Virus record (IMG/VR): IMGVR_UViG_3300022865_000014
Span: 1 to 35,569 of that record
Source of the DNA: a virus
Strand: one strand, 5' to 3'
DNA: 35,569 nucleotides
A program made the translations under genes and the position numbers. Under the pieces are notes generated by a model that did not search any database, was not told the DNA's origin, and saw only the letters and a program-made list of their open reading frames with translations. This document shows, one piece after another, positions 34,630 through 35,569 of the stretch; within the stretch, counting starts at the first letter, position 1; the number at the start of each line of letters is the position of its first letter.

Positions 34630-35569
34630 CGGCGACTTCGACTTCACAGACGGCGACGTAGCTATCGAGCTTGCCGCATCGCTTGGCCTTCACTTGCTGG
34701 ACTGGCAGTGTTGGCTTGTCCGCTGGATCTTAGCCGTAGACGAGAACGGTATCCCGGCGTGCAACACGGTCATCCTGGTTGTTCCGAGGCAGTGCGGAAA
34801 GGGCGCCATCCTTGAAGCGCTTGAGTTGTTCTGGCTGATCGTTGCCGGCATCCCGACCGTGATTCACACGGCGCATGAAGCGGACACCGCCGCCGGTCAT
34901 ATGGAGCGCATCGAGTCGCTGACCGCTGACCCCGATATTGACCTTCCGAAGCTCCACACGTACAAGGCGAACGGCAAGGAACGCACCAAGAACCTCGACG
35001 ACAAACTTGTATTACAGTACCGCACCCGCACGAAGGCCACGAAGCGCGGCGCATCGCCGCAACGTGTTGTCTTGGACGAGTCGCAGGAACTGCAAGACGC
35101 CCATCTTGCGGCACTTGTTCCAGCTATGGCTGCTCAGTCAATGAGCCCGGACAAGCTCCCGCAGTTGATCTATACCGGCTCCGCGCCGCTGGCACATTCC
35201 GAGTACATGCACCGGTTGCTTGACAAGGTGATCCGCACCCGGCCGGCGAAGACGCTGCTGGCGATGTGGGCTTGCGAGCCCGACGACGACCCGGAAGACG
35301 TTGACAATTGGTACAAGTCGAATCCGTCGCTCGGCATTCTGATCTCAGAAGAATGGGTGAGGGACACAGAGTTCCTTGTTATGTCACCGTCAGACTTCGC
35401 GGCCGAACGTCTCGGCATACCGGTCAAGCCGGTTGATAAGAGCGCAGGCCACGGCCTCATTGATCTCGACGTGTGGACCGCGCTGGCTCGCGTCAACGTT
35501 GAGTATGACCATTCGACAGTGTCGCTTGCGTGCGTCGTTGCCTATGACCGTTCGTGGACTTCGATCGTT
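34565..35569 (+). CDS. Terminase large subunit, version B (partial, cut by window end)
   Basis: 335 codons are visible, with no stop. TTG 34565 with GAAGGGC 5 bases upstream. Residues: LDWQCWLVRWILA (adenine-contacting Q-like), Walker A VVPRQCGKGAI, coupling-type HTAHEADTAAGH, Walker B RVVLDESQEL, then PQLIYTGSAPL (motif III), CEPDDDPEDVDNWYKSNPSL and SEEWVRDTEFLVMSPSDFAA. It matches the standard actinophage large terminase better than version A. The last 27 codons (RVNVEYDHSTVSLACVVAYD and after) are the start of the nuclease domain and are nearly identical to version A (1148-1228). Confidence 0.9.
   Translation, partial: MTNSSTVARVGAQRPTHLLTPDGDFDFTDGDVAIELAASLGLHLLDWQCWLVRWILAVDENGIPACNTVILVVPRQCGKGAILEALELFWLIVAGIPTVIHTAHEADTAAGHMERIESLTADPDIDLPKLHTYKANGKERTKNLDDKLVLQYRTRTKATKRGASPQRVVLDESQELQDAHLAALVPAMAAQSMSPDKLPQLIYTGSAPLAHSEYMHRLLDKVIRTRPAKTLLAMWACEPDDDPEDVDNWYKSNPSLGILISEEWVRDTEFLVMSPSDFAAERLGIPVKPVDKSAGHGLIDLDVWTALARVNVEYDHSTVSLACVVAYDRSWTSIV
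35489..35569 (+). repeat. Copy 2 of terminal homology
   Basis: Matches 1148-1228 with two differences. Offset between copies is 34341 bases, the likely genome length if the contig is circular. Confidence 0.9.

Overview
The window is almost certainly a near-complete genome of a temperate siphovirus (HK97-type head, long tail) that infects an actinobacterium. The evidence is the classic order portal / S78-type prohead protease / HK97 major capsid protein / neck genes / tail chaperones / tape measure / minor tail genes / lysis genes, a tyrosine integrase with an attP that carries part of a tRNA-Lys(TTT) gene, a WhiB-family gene (a family confined to Actinobacteria and their phages), high G+C, and dense ATGA/GTGA gene overlaps. 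I cannot name the species; the clade of the host is inferred from WhiB and gene style only.

Layout. (1) 46-17216, plus strand: late region. Terminase (version A), a tiny membrane protein, portal, protease, capsid, a strong hairpin terminator after the capsid gene, neck genes, tail tube candidate, tail chaperones with a programmed -1 frameshift, an 839-aa tape measure, hub proteins, a repeat-rich receptor-binding candidate, a lectin-amidase fusion, holin candidates, a calcineurin-type phosphoesterase and a small membrane protein. It ends at a 14-bp-stem hairpin. (2) 17501-20340, minus strand: T4 Rnl1-like RNA ligase, integrase and a zinc-ribbon protein, read from a promoter whose -35 box lies inside the attP core. 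(3) 20445-20619: attP. (4) 20664-22397, minus strand: seven short overlapping genes, probably a lysogeny or accessory operon, read from a near-consensus promoter. (5) 22398-22563: divergent control region. (6) 22564-34015, plus strand: early region. Small XRE regulator (probably leaderless), excisionase-like protein, many small zinc-binding proteins, RecE-like nuclease, RecT, RuvC-like resolvase, SNF2-type helicase, DNA methyltransferase, WhiB, replication initiator with a probable internal origin, loader-like protein, and an HNH protein just before the packaging genes. (7) 34016-34374: structured intergenic leader ending in a terminator-like hairpin. (8) 34375-35569: a second, different terminase small subunit and the start of a second large subunit, cut by the window end.

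The two window ends are homologous. The first 10 bases recur at about 34317, and the last 81 bases match 1148-1228 with two mismatches. Between these anchors lie two unrelated-looking terminase small subunit / ATPase modules. The simplest reading is a circularly mapping genome of about 34.3 kb whose terminase module exists in two versions, so that the contig runs once round from version A to version B. A real tandem duplication is the alternative.

How the parts work together: the XRE protein and the divergent promoters choose between the minus-strand lysogeny genes and the plus-strand early genes. Early genes supply recombination (RecE/RecT/RuvC), replication (initiator, loader, internal origin), DNA modification and host reprogramming (WhiB). 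The terminase leader then opens late expression. The RNA ligase beside a tRNA-Lys attachment site, the repeat-based tail protein and the swapped terminase module are the most interesting points.
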